Source: Anniella stebbinsi
Taxonomy: Eukaryota; Chordata; Lepidosauria; Squamata; Anniellidae
Direction: 5' to 3'
DNA: 64,000 nt
Assembly (NCBI GenBank): GCA_029215795.1
Contig: JARDYH010000001.1
Location: 294,630,654 to 294,694,653, forward strand
Shown here: piece after piece, positions 22,772-34,319 of the stretch
Position numbering within the stretch: the stretch's first letter is position 1
Layout of the letters: every line of letters starts with the position of its first letter
Notes under the pieces: generated by a model
Told to the model about the DNA's origin: nothing
What the model saw: only the letters and a program-made list of their open reading frames with translations
Database searches by the model: none
Translations under genes and position numbers: made by a program

Positions 22772-23611
22772 CTCTCAAACAGCAATCCCTAGTATTTCTT
22801 ATACAATTTCTCTCTGCCTCAGCAACTCCCTGTTCAGCATGCTGCTTTTTCTATCATATCACTGCTTCTGAGTAGCACCAACAAATCTCAAAAGACCTCA
22901 CATGATCTGCATACAAATCTAGCCCCTTGGGTAAAGTGTCATCTTTCCTTGCTCCCCATACTTGGGCCCTGTGGGAATACTCCTATGTGTTAAATTTCCT
23001 TAAAATTCACATAATGTGTGAAAAATTAAAACACGTGTCTACTGCCAAGAAACATGAGTGCTGTCAAGCAACTTGCATCAACAGTCATTAATTCCCTTAT
23101 TTTCCCAAAGCCGGATTAGCATTGTAGCTATTTCCACATTATCTTTAAGACAACTTTAGACACAAGAAAAAGAGCATTTGATCAATATTTGGCAATATAA
23201 ATTGCAGGTGTGTGGGGCCCCCTATCTGGATTGGGACTGCGATGGGGGGGAACAATTAAAACCCCGTTTCCATCACATTAGGATCAGGCTCCTGCACTTA
23301 CTCTATAACAAAACAAAACAAACAAACAGATATAGTTCCTAGCTATGTCTATGAAATAATGTGTGCTTTGGGTCCACATCCCTACAGGGATGTGACGTCA
23401 AGTTAACTTTTTCTATTATTCACTTAAACTCTCATCCAGCTGCCTCCAGCTGGCTTCTTTGGTACAATGTCAACACAGAGAAAGTGGGTGGAGAGACAGA
23501 GAAGTCATGGTCCACAACAATACGCTCTTGCTCACCAGGCATCCTGTCTGGCAGACGACCTTTACTGGAGGTAGGTACTTAGCACTAGGCTTTTAGAATA
23601 GTATAAAAATT
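22772..23611. other. No gene recognised
   Basis: Apparently unique. 23220-23295 (GGATTGGGACTGCGATGG ... AAACCCC) resembles parts of 3050-3100 and 34850-35060 and may be a further dispersed repeat. Confidence 0.4.
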
Positions 23612-23882
23612 CTTAGGCCAGTATCCAACACTGTTGCTGCGCTCCCACTGGTTCTGTTGCACTTGCAGGACCCATTGCTCGCGCAAGAGAAACTAGCACT
23701 TCAAGCAGTAATTCCGGAAATGAGCAGAAATACTCTTTCCGAAACGGGACAGGTTAGCGGATCAAGCTCCAATGACTTGACCCATTCCGCAAACTAGCGT
23801 TTTCCTTGTTTCCAATTGCTACAGGATCCTCTAGCTTCCTGTCACATTAGCCCATTGGTGTGTGGGCAGTGTTGGATACCGC
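23612..23882. repeat. MITE with GGCCAGTATCCAACACTG ends
   Basis: AGGCCAGTATCCAACACTG on the left and CAGTGTTGGATACCGCT on the right are imperfect inverted repeats. The same terminal sequence marks the element at 13469-13733, with an unrelated interior containing CATTCCGCAAACT-type words in both. Confidence 0.7.
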
Positions 23883-24834
23883 TGTATGCCACCAATATTG
23901 TGTCCAGGCTAGAGTGGATGTGAGCAACTTTATTAGGGCCTCAGATGGCTCCCAGGAATTGTAATCAAAAGACTGAATTATTCCACAGGATGGCTACCTG
24001 CAAATGAAACCATAAACACTGGCACTGAATGGGCAGAATGGGCTGCATTTAATCAGATTCACTCTAGATCCTAGCCACTATGGAGAGCTAAGGGCTGTAT
24101 CCAATCCTAGTCCTACTCATTTAAAGTAGACGCATTTAAATAAATAGGACTTAAGTTAGAATAACATTGGATACAAGCCTTCAAAAATAAATAAATTCAG
24201 ATAGTAATAGGAAAAATCCTAACTAAATAACAGCAACAGGGTAATTGAAACAGAACATTCGAATAAGCCAACTGTCACCTCTATCCCTGTAAAATTCAGC
24301 AAGTTATTCTTGCTGTGATATTAACTTTGAAGGGACAGAGAAAAATGTTGGTTTTTAATCCCCTCAACCCCAGAAAGAAAGAAAACTATGCATGCTGAAC
24401 CTCCAGGAGAAGGAAGTTCCAACAATCAGGAACCCCATAGAAAAAGACCTGTTTGTGTGGGTAAAGTCCACCATCGATGGCACCCAAAGCAGGGCTTTAT
24501 TGGCATACCTTAATGCCTTGACAAAGGGCAGGGTGTTTCATTTGCAGCTAGTGTGGTCTGTATACATGGAACCCAAACCTGGTGATAGATCTTCTATATT
24601 TGCTCTGAGAGGAGAGGGACTCCTAAAGATAAAGGACATAACCACCACTACCTTCTTGATTAAATTATAATAATGCACTTTAAATGGGCCTGACCGTAAA
24701 CATGGTCTGGAAACACCAACTGGAGTCCAAATTCAGTACATGTCTGGTCATGAGTGAACACTGTCATTACCTCTTTTAAAAACTGAACTTCAATAAGCAG
24801 AAGAGAAACAAGGAGTACACACGTTGTAAAATAG
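23883..24834. other. No gene recognised
   Basis: 24092-24180 holds a copy of the dispersed CAATCCTA repeat with inverted ends (GGGCTGTATCCAATCCTAG ... TTGGATACAAGCC). The 92-codon frame at 24392-24670 has no recognisable domain. Confidence 0.45.
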
Positions 24835-24838
24835 ACCT

Positions 24839-25222
24839 AGGGCGCAATCCTATCCAGATAGTTGTAGGCTGCCAAGTATTCAATGCAAGGCGGGAGGAGA
24901 GCAGCACTTCTGTGGCCAGGCTACCCTACATTTTTTCTAGATGGGTGATTTCTCCCATCTAGCAGCAGCATCTTGGAGAGGGAGAGGAGGCGGCTGGAGT
25001 GGTAATAGGAAATGGCATAATGCAGCTGCCCAAGTCTCCTCCCCTACTCACCCCAGGAACGCTCCCTAAGCCCCATCTCTGTACTCCATTTTTCGAGTGT
25101 GGAGTCTCTGTGCTGGCTACAGAGGGGGGAGGGGGTGGGGCAGGGAGTGCAGTTTCCTGGCTCTGAGCCCTGTCCTATGTCCCCCCCAAGAGGTTGTCTG
25201 CTGGGCATAGGATTGCTCTCCC
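24839..25222. repeat. MITE with GGGCGCAATCCTAT ends
   Basis: The left end AGGGCGCAATCCTAT pairs with ATAGGATTGCTCTCCCT on the right. The interior is G+C-richer than the flanks, with a G-rich tract at 25126-25145. Flanks share only TA, so the superfamily is open. Confidence 0.6.
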
Positions 25223-26514
25223 TAAGTACCAGCAGGGAAGACATTAGAAATGCTTTGTAATGGACCAACTGAATTCAAGTAGAAATTCTTTTCTGTAAGA
25301 TGACTTGGGATGTATGGATTTTATTAAATCCATTCCATCTGTGTTTCATTGCTTGTCAGGTGTCTTTCACTGAAAAAAAATCTGATATTTGTTTTAGGGA
25401 TGTACAAGAATTTTGTTCTACTTGTTCTAATCTTGATTTGCGTTTGCATGAGTGCAAATTCGCACAAGTGTGAATATACACAAATCCCCCCCCAAAAAAA
25501 CCCACAAAAAGTGGTCAGCAAGTCCGTGGAATCCATGCAACTCTGAATAAGGCAGTCTGCTGCAGAATCCACAGATCAGATTCACTAAAAGCTGGACTCA
25601 TTTGAATCAATTGCAGATTTCTTCAACATACCTAGATGACCACTAAGTTTTATGGGCCAGATTGCATGTGCTGTTTTACGTCATCTTTGTCACAAATTAC
25701 AGGGTTGATCTGGTAGATCTCAAGCCTCAAGCTATAGCTGGATACTTGAGACTGGTGCAATTGCTTATTTAATAGAACTTAAAACTGATTTAAACAGAAA
25801 AGAAAGATCGTTACCACCATGCCTCCTGTATGCAGGATTTTTGGGGGGCCAACTCCTCAACAACATATCGGATGGAAATAGCTTTGTATTCAGTAATGGC
25901 TGTATATTTTATACATTACACAAAATACCATTAAAAATAACATTTAGTTGCATGCTAACTTGAAATGTAGAAAATGCTCAAGAAAGACCACAAACATTCT
26001 TGCAACGTACAGAAGTTAAACACTACAGACCAGCATCTGTAATTATTTTGAAACTAATAAGAAACAAATTGAGACTTACAGTTATCAGAAACCTTTCTTC
26101 GGGCAATAGTTTGAAATGTAACTGGCAGCATTCACATCTTTAGCTTGCAAGCAGAGACTGCCTGTATTTTCGCATCTAGGACTCTAATGTCTGAGATTAT
26201 ACAGGGCTTCTTTATAGTTCTCCAACAGATATTTGTCATGTTTGAGATTTCTGTTTAAGTCACTCATACATTATTCAAGACATTCTTATAATAAAACTAT
26301 AGAGCTGAGTCCACGGTCAAGTATTTCCACAGTGTAAAATTCAGTTACAATTTCTATTTGTATGTGGCAGATCTTAAGTTATTATTCACACATCACATTT
26401 TTCAATCTGGAATTACTAAGGATCAATTCACACATCACAGTTTCCTAGAGACGATCACTCTCATAATTGATTTCTGGATATTAAGAAAATATACTGAGCT
26501 GGATATAGACTTAG
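25223..26514. other. No gene recognised
   Basis: Apparently unique, A+T-rich. An A/C-rich run is at about 25485-25505. Confidence 0.5.
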
Positions 26515-26880
26515 GATGCAAACTTATGCCCCCCCCCCCAACAGTGCCTGGGGGAACATAGGATTGTTCAGTTTCTGGGCTCCAAGGTCGGAAACAGAGC
26601 TCCAACCTTGGAGCCCAGAAACCATGTTCCCCTTCCTCTCCCCCTCATTGCCAGCATGGTTTGGGGTATGTGTCTACCACACTCAGAAATAGAGCATGGA
26701 GATAGGAAAGGGGGGTATTCCTGGGGGTCGGAAGGAGACTGAGTAGTGGCCATATGATGTTTTCTACAGATACGCGAGCCTCCTGCCCTCTCCCTCCAAA
26801 GCGCCATTGATAGATGGGCAATTAGGGTGGCACTGGATACTCAGCAGTCTGTCAACTATCTTCATAGGACTGCACCCTTA
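26515..26880. repeat. MITE-like repeat with internal hairpin
   Basis: Ends AGGATGCAAACTTATG and CATAGGACTGCACCCTT are imperfect inverted repeats. Inside, GTTTCTGGGCTCCAAGGT (26571-26588) pairs perfectly with its complement at 26605-26622 across a 16-nt loop. 37164-37310 appears to be a diverged relative. Confidence 0.5.
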
Positions 26881-28384
26881 CACATACTTTAGAGTAGACC
26901 AACTGAAACCAATGCTTTTATGGCTGATCTATTTTACATGCTTTCCTTAGAATGAAACACTCTGGAATTAGACTCTGACAGATGGAGTTAGAAGGTTCAT
27001 AGGGAACCATGTTCTGCATATTACACATTCACACATTACATTCATGGACATGAATGAAACAAAGACACAGGTACCATTTGGGATTGGTTTTAAGAAGGAC
27101 TCAACACTACCTTGACCTTCATGGATGAGAGGTGGGATGTAAATGAACTAAATAAATAGATCAAGTGAGATGGTTTGGCAATCAAATAGGCAAGCATGCC
27201 TTTGGAAAGCAAAAGTGGACTTAATAAGACTCATACCTCTAGGATAAACATCCCCACATCCTATCATTCGTTCTGAAGATATTACTTCTCTTGCCACCTT
27301 TGAATGTATATCCTAGTCGTCAACTTTGTATGGATGCTTACTTAGATATATGGACAGCCATATTAATGTATATATTTGAAAGAATAGTGCCAAATCCTTT
27401 CCTGCCCCCTTTTCTTCTTCTTTTTATTAATGGTATTGTAAACCCCATTTACTCTTTTGGTTCTGATATACTGGGAAATAAAGAACTATTTTTTTTAAAA
27501 AAAAAATGCTTTTGGTCCCCACTGCCAATCCCATCCCAGGCAGAAGGCTCCTGAGTCTGTGATGGCCACACACAGCCACCATTGTAGCTGTAGAAGGTGG
27601 CAATTGCATCAAGGTTGTTAGAATAGAATGAGAGTGAAGGGCAATAACAATTGCTTCAGTTTAAAGCCTCTCAGCAAGCTGAGGAAGGATCAATCCTGCT
27701 TGGAGCCGCTTTAAGCCCCTCGGGGGCACTGAATCCTGTTCTGATGGGAAGGGTATTTTTCACACATTTTATGAGACCTAGGTTGTTCCTGGAGCACCTA
27801 AAAAGCCGTTAGACCTTTATGGTAGTTTTCATTGCTTTCCCCCACTACATAGAGGTCATTGCCATGTAGGAAAACATATTGCCTGAGCTATATGCCTGTG
27901 GCAAAAAGAAACCTCCTGTGCTGATCTTCATTCATTGTGCTATACATGGACTTTCCTAAACAACGATAATGTCTGTGCAGTAAAAACGGCCAACTGAAGC
28001 TATACAAAACACTAAGTCAACACATTAATGTTCAATATTATTCAAGTTGGTGTAGTGTAAAAGGTATGACCCAAGACCACTCAGCCATGAACTCAATGAG
28101 TAGTCTCAGTTCTCAATCTTAATTGAACTGAGTTTATCCTATATCCAAGGCACTGTAGCTACCATGATGGATCCAGGATTGGAGTACAAGGGGCAAATAA
28201 ATGCATCCCCTTTCAGCCAGCCAAATCCAACTTGGGGTTTTTCCATAGGCTAAAGAAGCAGACTGTTTGTTTCCCTTCAGTCAGCTGCAGTTGAATCCGT
28301 GGTAACCTGCATGCAGCTTTTTGCTGCCAGGGTTTCCCTGCAGCAATATTTGGAGTTCTGAGTAGAAACTAGAAACCTTTGTCA
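26881..28384. other. No gene recognised
   Basis: 27120-27165 has a GAGGTGGGATGTAAATGAAC...AAATAAATAG tail typical of short retroposed elements; the body is not recognisable. Otherwise nothing seen. Confidence 0.4.
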
Positions 28385-28385
28385 G

Positions 28386-28442
<57 letters not shown>
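28386..28442. repeat. Compound (CT)n(CA)n microsatellite
   Basis: About 13 CT units run directly into about 15 CA units. Uninterrupted, so probably length-polymorphic. Confidence 0.97.
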
Positions 28443-28445
<3 letters not shown>

Positions 28446-28767
28446 AAGGCAAGAAATTCAAATATGTACTGAATAATACTGCCCTAAGATCACAGAATTG
28501 CTATAAAGGACTGTTGACTTAATATACTTCAAGCTAAAGTATACCCCTCCTTTCATGCATTACTCACTTGAAACAGCAAAAATTGTTGAAAGGAGCTGCA
28601 AGCATCTGCCTTCAGTTCAGCTCCCAGCAAGATTAAGCTCTACCCAGCCCTGGCCCCATCATCCACATATTAGCATTGACACCTGAGGCCTTTGTCCATA
28701 GATCTTCCCCAGATCATAGAACCCTGAGCAAAGAGGGTTCCAGATGCCAAGAAAAACTACACATACA

Positions 28768-29052
28768 AGCCCTATTCAGGCTGCTTGATTCAGTGGAGAG
28801 TAAAGGTATGAGGAAAGGGAACTGCTATCCCCACCCCTTGAACTCCTGGAGGTAGACTTTCTGAAGAGGAAAAACTCCTGTATCAATGGAGACTCTCCAT
28901 GTGATTTTGAACAATGGAAATTCCGTGTTTGGAATGGGTGGAGAGCCTCCACAGATACAGGCAGCTGCTCTCCTCTCCAGAAAGGATGGGCAAAGTGGCT
29001 CCCTCTCTTCATGTGTTCATTCTAGATAGAATTAGAACACCTGAATAGGGCT
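28768..29052. repeat. MITE with AGCCCTATTCAGG ends
   Basis: Perfect 13-bp inverted repeats, AGCCCTATTCAGG (28768-28780) and CCTGAATAGGGCT (29040-29052), bound a 285-bp segment. Internal words such as GGAGAGTAAAGG and CTCCTCTCCAG are partly self-complementary. No coding capacity; TSD not clear. Confidence 0.6.
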
Positions 29053-29860
29053 ATAGAAATCTAAATGTGAAGGCTTCCCTGCCTCAGCCATCCAAGGACT
29101 ACTACAGAAAGTAGGCTCATGGCGGACATCTCTAAATTTTCAAGGGAACCTAAATTTGCCATCTTGACTTACAGGCATTGTCCCAGTTATTGCCCATGGA
29201 TCATCCTGAGCAGCCTTACCTGTTTCTATGGCTTTTTAACATGCTGCTGCTATTTGCCTCATTGCTAATCCTGGATTACAGGGGCTTTATTTCAGCACGC
29301 TCTTGCGCACTTGGAGACAAGTGTGAGGATTGTGGGAATCGCCAGCAGGCATGCAAAGCAGGGAAGCCATGTTGATGCTGCTGCAATGATACAGCTGGGA
29401 AAAATGGCTTATGCTGCTGCATTCCCCCCACCCCCATTTATGATTTATGAGCCCATTTCTCTTGCTTCATCTCACTATAATCCTATGGCAATTTCTCTCC
29501 CCCTCCCCCACACCACAAGGTTTGTTTATTTTTGCTCATATGGATGGCACAAAACCCTACGTATGCTAGGTCCTGGGTTGATCACATTCTCCCCTCCCCC
29601 TTCCTCTCTCCCCTTACTTTGGGTGAGGATCTCAATAAGCCCAAGCAACACTCAGATCACGGGCACAACTTTGTTTTTCCTGGGCCTGGAAATCTCTCTA
29701 TGTGGCATTTTGCCCAGAAAGGCCAGTGGGGGCAGGCAGCAGGGCTGGACCTAAAGGCTCTGCAGCCATGCCCCAACATGCTTTGCTCCTTCTTGCAAGT
29801 AACACATGAAGGGTTCTATTGAGCAAAAGTGATATATAAGTTCTAGTTATTACTGTATTT
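29053..29860. other. No gene recognised
   Basis: The 147-codon frame at 29311-29754 overlaps a second long frame in another phase and contains simple C/T-rich stretches. No domain was recognised and it is not accepted as a gene. Confidence 0.5.
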
Positions 29861-30075
29861 CAGGGCTGGCCAACTTCTGGGGGTCGGGGGGGATTCTTCT
29901 GCTCCCTGCCAGCCCACTGCCACATTTGCCATTGAAATTCAGCAGCAGTAGCAAAAATACAAAACAAAAAACAACCCTGCTGAAATTTGGGGGTAAATTT
30001 GGCAGTACAGTGATGGGAAAGAGTGGGACCAGGGGATGTGCATGGGGCCCACAGCCCGCCTCTTGCCCACCCCTC
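29861..30075. mobile_element. hAT-like MITE
   Basis: The left end CAGGGCTGGCCAACTT pairs imperfectly with the right end CTTGCCCACCCCTC. Flanking 8-mers CTGTATTT (29853-29860) and TTATATTT (30076-30083) match at 6 of 8 positions. Interior is non-coding. Confidence 0.6.
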
Positions 30076-30200
30076 TTATATTTGATAGGAAACAGTAATT
30101 TCTAATCAATATTTTCTGTAAGATCTCCAGCTGCAAAGTAGGAATCTTTGGGATTTGTTCCTGTGTGGGTAAAAGAGGTAACCATTTTATAGTTACTCAG

Positions 30201-30553
30201 GCCCCCTCCACAAGGATGCGCTTTTGCGGCCGGTTCCGCAATTATGCGCATTATCGCGGAGGTGCTTTTACTCCTAATCCCTCTGCACCGGAGGCGGCGA
30301 GAGGCGGCGAAGCGCATTAATTCATGTCCAAAAAGCGCTTTACAAGCAGTTAACGCGCGTAATCGCTTGTTCACACCGCGAAAATGCGCTTTAACGGCCG
30401 GAGCAAAATAAAAGTCGTTATTTAACGCGCGTTCGAAAATGCGCATTATCAGGGAGATAACGCGCCTGTACGCCCGTTTTGCGCTCCGTGCTTGTGGAGG
30501 TAAATTTTTTAATGAGCCTTCAAGGCTCATTAAACGTCTCGTGTGGAGGAGGC
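30201..30553. mobile_element. CpG-dense MITE
   Basis: Ends GCCCCCTCCACA and TGTGGAGGAGGC form inverted repeats. A CTCAG word flanks both sides (30196-30200, 30554-30558) and may be a 5-bp TSD or coincidence. The interior is packed with GCGC/CGCG words (AATGCGCATTATC, TAACGCGCGT, AAAGCGCTTTAC), often self-complementary, in contrast with the CpG-poor surroundings. The 142-codon reverse-strand frame here is a by-product. Confidence 0.7.
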
Positions 30554-30559
30554 CTCAGA

Positions 30560-31640
30560 AACTGAGAACAATAGTACTCATGTACATATGGGATTTACTT
30601 TCTCAGGACATGGGACTAAATTTTAAACAATATAAAAAATGTAAGTCCAGGAAAGAGCTTAAATATCAAAACCCCTTCATCCCACATTTATATTCTCATA
30701 AAAATCCTTCATAAATTGAAATGTTTTCTCAGCTATAAATAAATCTATATGGACTTGGTTTGATATCATGACTCCTGTAACGAATGGCTAAAGCTTCCAT
30801 TATTAGAGAACTTATCCTTGCTTAAACTTGTCTGCTTCAAATGAATCCTTCACAAGAGCATATATAATTATCCATATGAGATCGGTTTATTCAGTGATAG
30901 GGTCCAACTCAAATGACACCGCTGGAATTATTCTAAATAGACCAAAATTCTCCCTGGAGCTTTGGTGGAAGAATAAACTTTCCTGCGCGTATTTACCAGG
31001 AAAAGGAGCATGTTTTTCACATTTATTTCCTTGGGGGTTTCAGTTTATGAATCCTGGCTCTATGAAATCACCATCACAGCCACACTCAGAAGAACCAATG
31101 GGGGTTCTGCTCCAAGGCACAACTTGTAATCCTATTTCCTGCTGCTATGAAACAGCCTGGCTGAAATCAATAGTGTGCAAAGCAAAATAATTGGATGTAA
31201 CTTTCACGAATAAACTGAATTCTTCAGATTATTTAGTCTTGGGTGCACAATACATCCAGTTGCTCCCTGCTCAGAGATTACTTAGAGGTAAATGGTATGA
31301 GAATTCCATTTAAAAAGCTAGATTTTATTATATAGGCTCACACTCATTCTCATTGATCACACAAGTAATTTTCTGCTGTTCGAAGTTCACATTTGAAGAT
31401 GTTTTCATTTGCTATGTTTCCCAAAGGTCAACACTGGTTGTGACCCACTTTGAGGGGTGATCAGCACAAAGCAGGATTGGATCCATGCTCCTCAGTGTCA
31501 GGGAACATCCATATATGCAACAGGATTGTGCATAAGGAATACCAGAGTCCTATGGCAGGAGGCACTGCAATGGTTACATCACATGGCACAGCAGTAACAC
31601 AGGACTATAGAAACCATGTGGGAAAGCTAATGAGATATCT
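30560..31640. other. No gene recognised
   Basis: Apparently unique. The 120-codon frame at 30828-31190 shows no recognisable domain. Confidence 0.45.
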
Positions 31641-31643
31641 AAA

Positions 31644-31712
31644 CCGCCCAGAGAGCTTCGGCTATGGGGTGGCATATAAATGTAATAAATAATAAATAAA
31701 AATAATAAATAA
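31644..31712 (+). repeat. L2-clade 3' tail
   Basis: CCGCCCAGAGAGCTTCGGCT, then ATGGGGTGGCATATAAATG and a (AATAAAT)n tail. The same tail closes the L2-clade copies at 47.5 kb (reverse) and 54.7 kb. Only the end is present, so it is either a very short LINE copy or a SINE using the same tail. Confidence 0.75.
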
Positions 31713-31738
31713 AGATTTTGTTGATGCATAAATAGGGT

Positions 31739-31758
31739 GGTTGTTGTTGTTGTTGTTT
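31739..31758. repeat. (GTT)n simple repeat
   Basis: Short GTT triplet run beside the LINE tail. Confidence 0.9.
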
Positions 31759-31807
31759 TAAAAAACCATCCTTCCTGCACTGTGTATTGATCTGTGAGAC
31801 CAAGAGA

Positions 31808-31952
31808 CGGGCGGATCTACACTGCTCCTTTAAAGCGCTTTATAACAGTACTGACAACTGTTGGAGCTCAGGACACACTCCAAAACAGTTGTCACTACTG
31901 TTATAAAGCGCTTTAAAGCACTTTAAACCAGCAGTGTAGATCCTGCCCCAGT
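31808..31952. repeat. Foldback MITE with GGATCTACACTGCT ends
   Basis: GGGCGGATCTACACTGCT on the left pairs with AGCAGTGTAGATCCTGCCC on the right. The inner TTTAAAGCGCTTTATAACAG and its complement pair over most of the length, leaving a small loop around GGAGCTCAGG. A broken relative lies at 57543-57660. Confidence 0.75.
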
Positions 31953-33060
31953 CATTTGTCTGTCTACGTCAGAAGCCAGTGCCTCCTGTTCTGACCGTAC
32001 AACGGATGGCAGAAAGCAAATTATGAAGCAGAACTGAAGGCTGATAGACTAATCTCATATGCATGATCCTGTCTATGTTTGCACTTAAATTCACTTTGGC
32101 TGCTTCCAAAATAATGTGCAGTTTTCCACAGAATCTATTATTTAAAAATCATGGGGAGAGGTTGTCCAGACTGCACCACATCTCACAGTTTCTAACCCCT
32201 TGTTCCTCTTTAGCAGCCTAATTCTGGGTATTTATATATGTCTTGCATTTAAAAGGAAACGTACCGCATCAATATTTTTGTGATCATCTTTCTGGTCATT
32301 ATCCAACCCTTGCTCCTCCATTACCAGAATATGGCTCTTTTTTATGTACAGGAGATGTGCAAATGTACAAAGGCAGCATAAAACAAAAGTGAAAATTTAT
32401 CATAAGAAGAGTCCTGGTGCAGCAGAAACAACATGGAAATGCACTCATTAAGTCCCTTGTGTTGGTTGTGGTTGTGGCATGTCTCTCAATACACACTTCT
32501 TATATTGATGTGTCAAACAGTGGGAGATGGGAAGGTTTCAATTCAAGCAGTAGGGGTGGCTATGGTACCATTACCAACTTGGGATGTCATCTTCCCCATC
32601 TGTATTTGGGGCTGGAAGACCAACGGCATCACTACAGATCACGGGGCACATCTATTAAGGCATCGGCTTTAGCCTTCAAATTCCTGGCTTTGTGGAGTTT
32701 GAACCAATATGAGTGAACCTTAAATGGGCAGGGTATTTTGATAATTGGATGAATAAATAAACAAATAAATAAGAGCGTGCAACCCAAAAAAGTGTGCAAC
32801 TGTGAGACAGGTTTGTGATATAAGCCAGGCAATGTGAAGTCAGAAACATGCCCCTTTAAAAAAGTCAGTCACAAAATCAGTAAGATCTCTATGGTGAATG
32901 GGTATAATTACGGAAAAAATAGCTTACCCCTAAACAACGGAAGGGAGGGGAAACTTCTGATAAAGGAATTAGATTGGGAGAATACCTTGGAAGAAGTACA
33001 TTGCAAGGCCAAACAAATCACAGGAAAGTAAGTTTGTTCCTCTTTACTGGGCTACAAAAA
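31953..33060. other. No gene recognised
   Basis: Apparently unique, apart from an (AAATAAAC)n-type tail at about 32744-32772 that marks a retroposed fragment of unknown family. Overlapping frames at 32417-32716 are not accepted. Confidence 0.4.
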
Positions 33061-33065
33061 TCCAG

Positions 33066-33079
33066 GGGGGGGGGGGGGC
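33066..33079. repeat. Poly-G run
   Basis: About 14 consecutive G. Confidence 0.9.
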
Positions 33080-33249
33080 ACTAAATAGACAATCAAGGGC
33101 AGATGTATGGGGTGATGTGTAGGCTGCAACAACATCCCATCCCAATAACAATGAGTACCATCTAATAGAACTGCTGTTCTGGACATACGCTGAACACAGC
33201 ATTTCATACGAAATGTTTTCCAAAGCCTGTGAAGTGATTCTTAGATTCA

Positions 33250-33600
33250 ATGATACATGACCATTAGCTCACATTTAGAGCACCATAAATAATTTTATCC
33301 TTCTAAGAAACAGTTTAGTTTTTAATTAACTTTACTATTTGCTCCACAGTCAGCTTATATAATTAATTCCAGTTTGACTTTTAATTAAGAAGTAATAGCT
33401 AATGAAACCAAGGGGGGAAATACTTAAATGTTAATATCACAAATTAGGCCCCATAAAGCTCACTGTGCTAAATATCATGTGTAGTTTTTTATGCATCTCT
33501 AAGACTTCAAACCCAAACAATCTTGATTTACACTATTTTCGTATTTATCAAAGAACTATTTCATTTACTGTGAGGTGAAGTTTTCTTAACAGTTCCGAAA
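33250..33600. other. A+T-rich stretch, possible conserved non-coding element
   Basis: Rich in TAATTA/TTAATTAA words (33315-33400), which are typical homeodomain binding sites, and free of recognisable repeats. The regulatory reading is inference only. Confidence 0.3.
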
Positions 33601-33650
33601 TTAAAGTCAGGAAACCAGACTTAAATTTGTTTTCAGAAAGAACCTTAGGC

Positions 33651-34311
33651 TAGGGTGACCAGATGGCCCGGGGTTTCCCGGTCCTAACCGGGAAACCTGG
33701 GGCGATCCAGGCCAACCGGGGGGTGGCAGGGGCAAACCGGGGCGGCGGGGGGGGGTCATGTGGTGGTGGCGGGAGGCGGGCGGACGGTTCGAGGCGGGCG
33801 GCGCGAGGCACTTACCTGCTGGGGTGTCCGCTTCCCTCCGGTGCTCTGAATCTACTGAGAAACAGGCTTCGCGGCCTGTCACTCAGTAGCGCGCCGGGTG
33901 ATGACGTCATCACCCGGCGCGCTACTGAGAGACAGGCCAGGAAGCCTGTTTCTCAGTAGATTCAGAGCACCGGAGGGAAGCGGATGCCCCAGCAGGTAAG
34001 GAGCGTGAGGCGGTCGGTCGGCGCAAGTGGTGCGGGGCGAGCGGCGCGGCGCAGGCGGAGGGGCAGGCGGGCAGCGCGGGCGGTGCGGCGGGGGCGGGGG
34101 GCGGTCGGGGTGGAGCGGCGCGGGGCGGGGGGCGTGCGGGCGGCGCGGGTGGGTGGGGAGAGGCGGGCTGGCGGCGCGGGGCGGGGCGGGCAGGGGGGGC
34201 GGGCGGGCCACACGGGGCAGGGGGGGGGCGGGTGCGTGGGCGCGCGGGGGGTGTTTTGGGTGGGGGGGCGGGGGGGACCGGGATTTTTGTTCTCAAAATC
34301 TGGTCACCCTA
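33651..34311. mobile_element. Complete non-autonomous hAT-type element, GC-rich
   Basis: Flanked by a perfect 8-bp TSD, CCTTAGGC, at 33643-33650 and 34312-34319. The ends TAGGGTGACCAGAT and ATCTGGTCACCCTA are perfect 14-bp inverted repeats. The 661-bp interior is extremely G+C-rich, with a 190-bp palindromic module at 33811-34000 and a G-rich low-complexity right half (34010-34275). No transposase is present. Long proline/arginine- or glycine-rich open frames here are by-products of composition. Confidence 0.92.
33811..34000. repeat. Palindromic module, copy 3
   Basis: 190-bp near-perfect palindrome starting CTTACCTGCTGGGG and ending CCCCAGCAGGTAAG. The centre (TGACGTCA at 33902-33909) sits within the same GCGCGCCGGGTGA..TCACCCGGCGCGC core as the modules at 3482-3669 and 3721-3909. 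Confidence 0.9.
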
Positions 34312-34319
34312 CCTTAGGC

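Noticed and set aside
29311..29754. 147-codon forward open frame
   Set aside because: Overlaps another long frame, is partly simple sequence and has no recognisable motif.
30102..30530. 142-codon reverse-strand open frame
   Set aside because: It lies across the CpG-dense MITE and its inverted repeats; stop codons are rare there for composition reasons.
33651..34311. CpG island and proline/arginine-rich protein frames
   Set aside because: Perfect TSD and 14-bp terminal inverted repeats. Frames on both strands and in all phases are by-products of G+C-rich low-complexity sequence.
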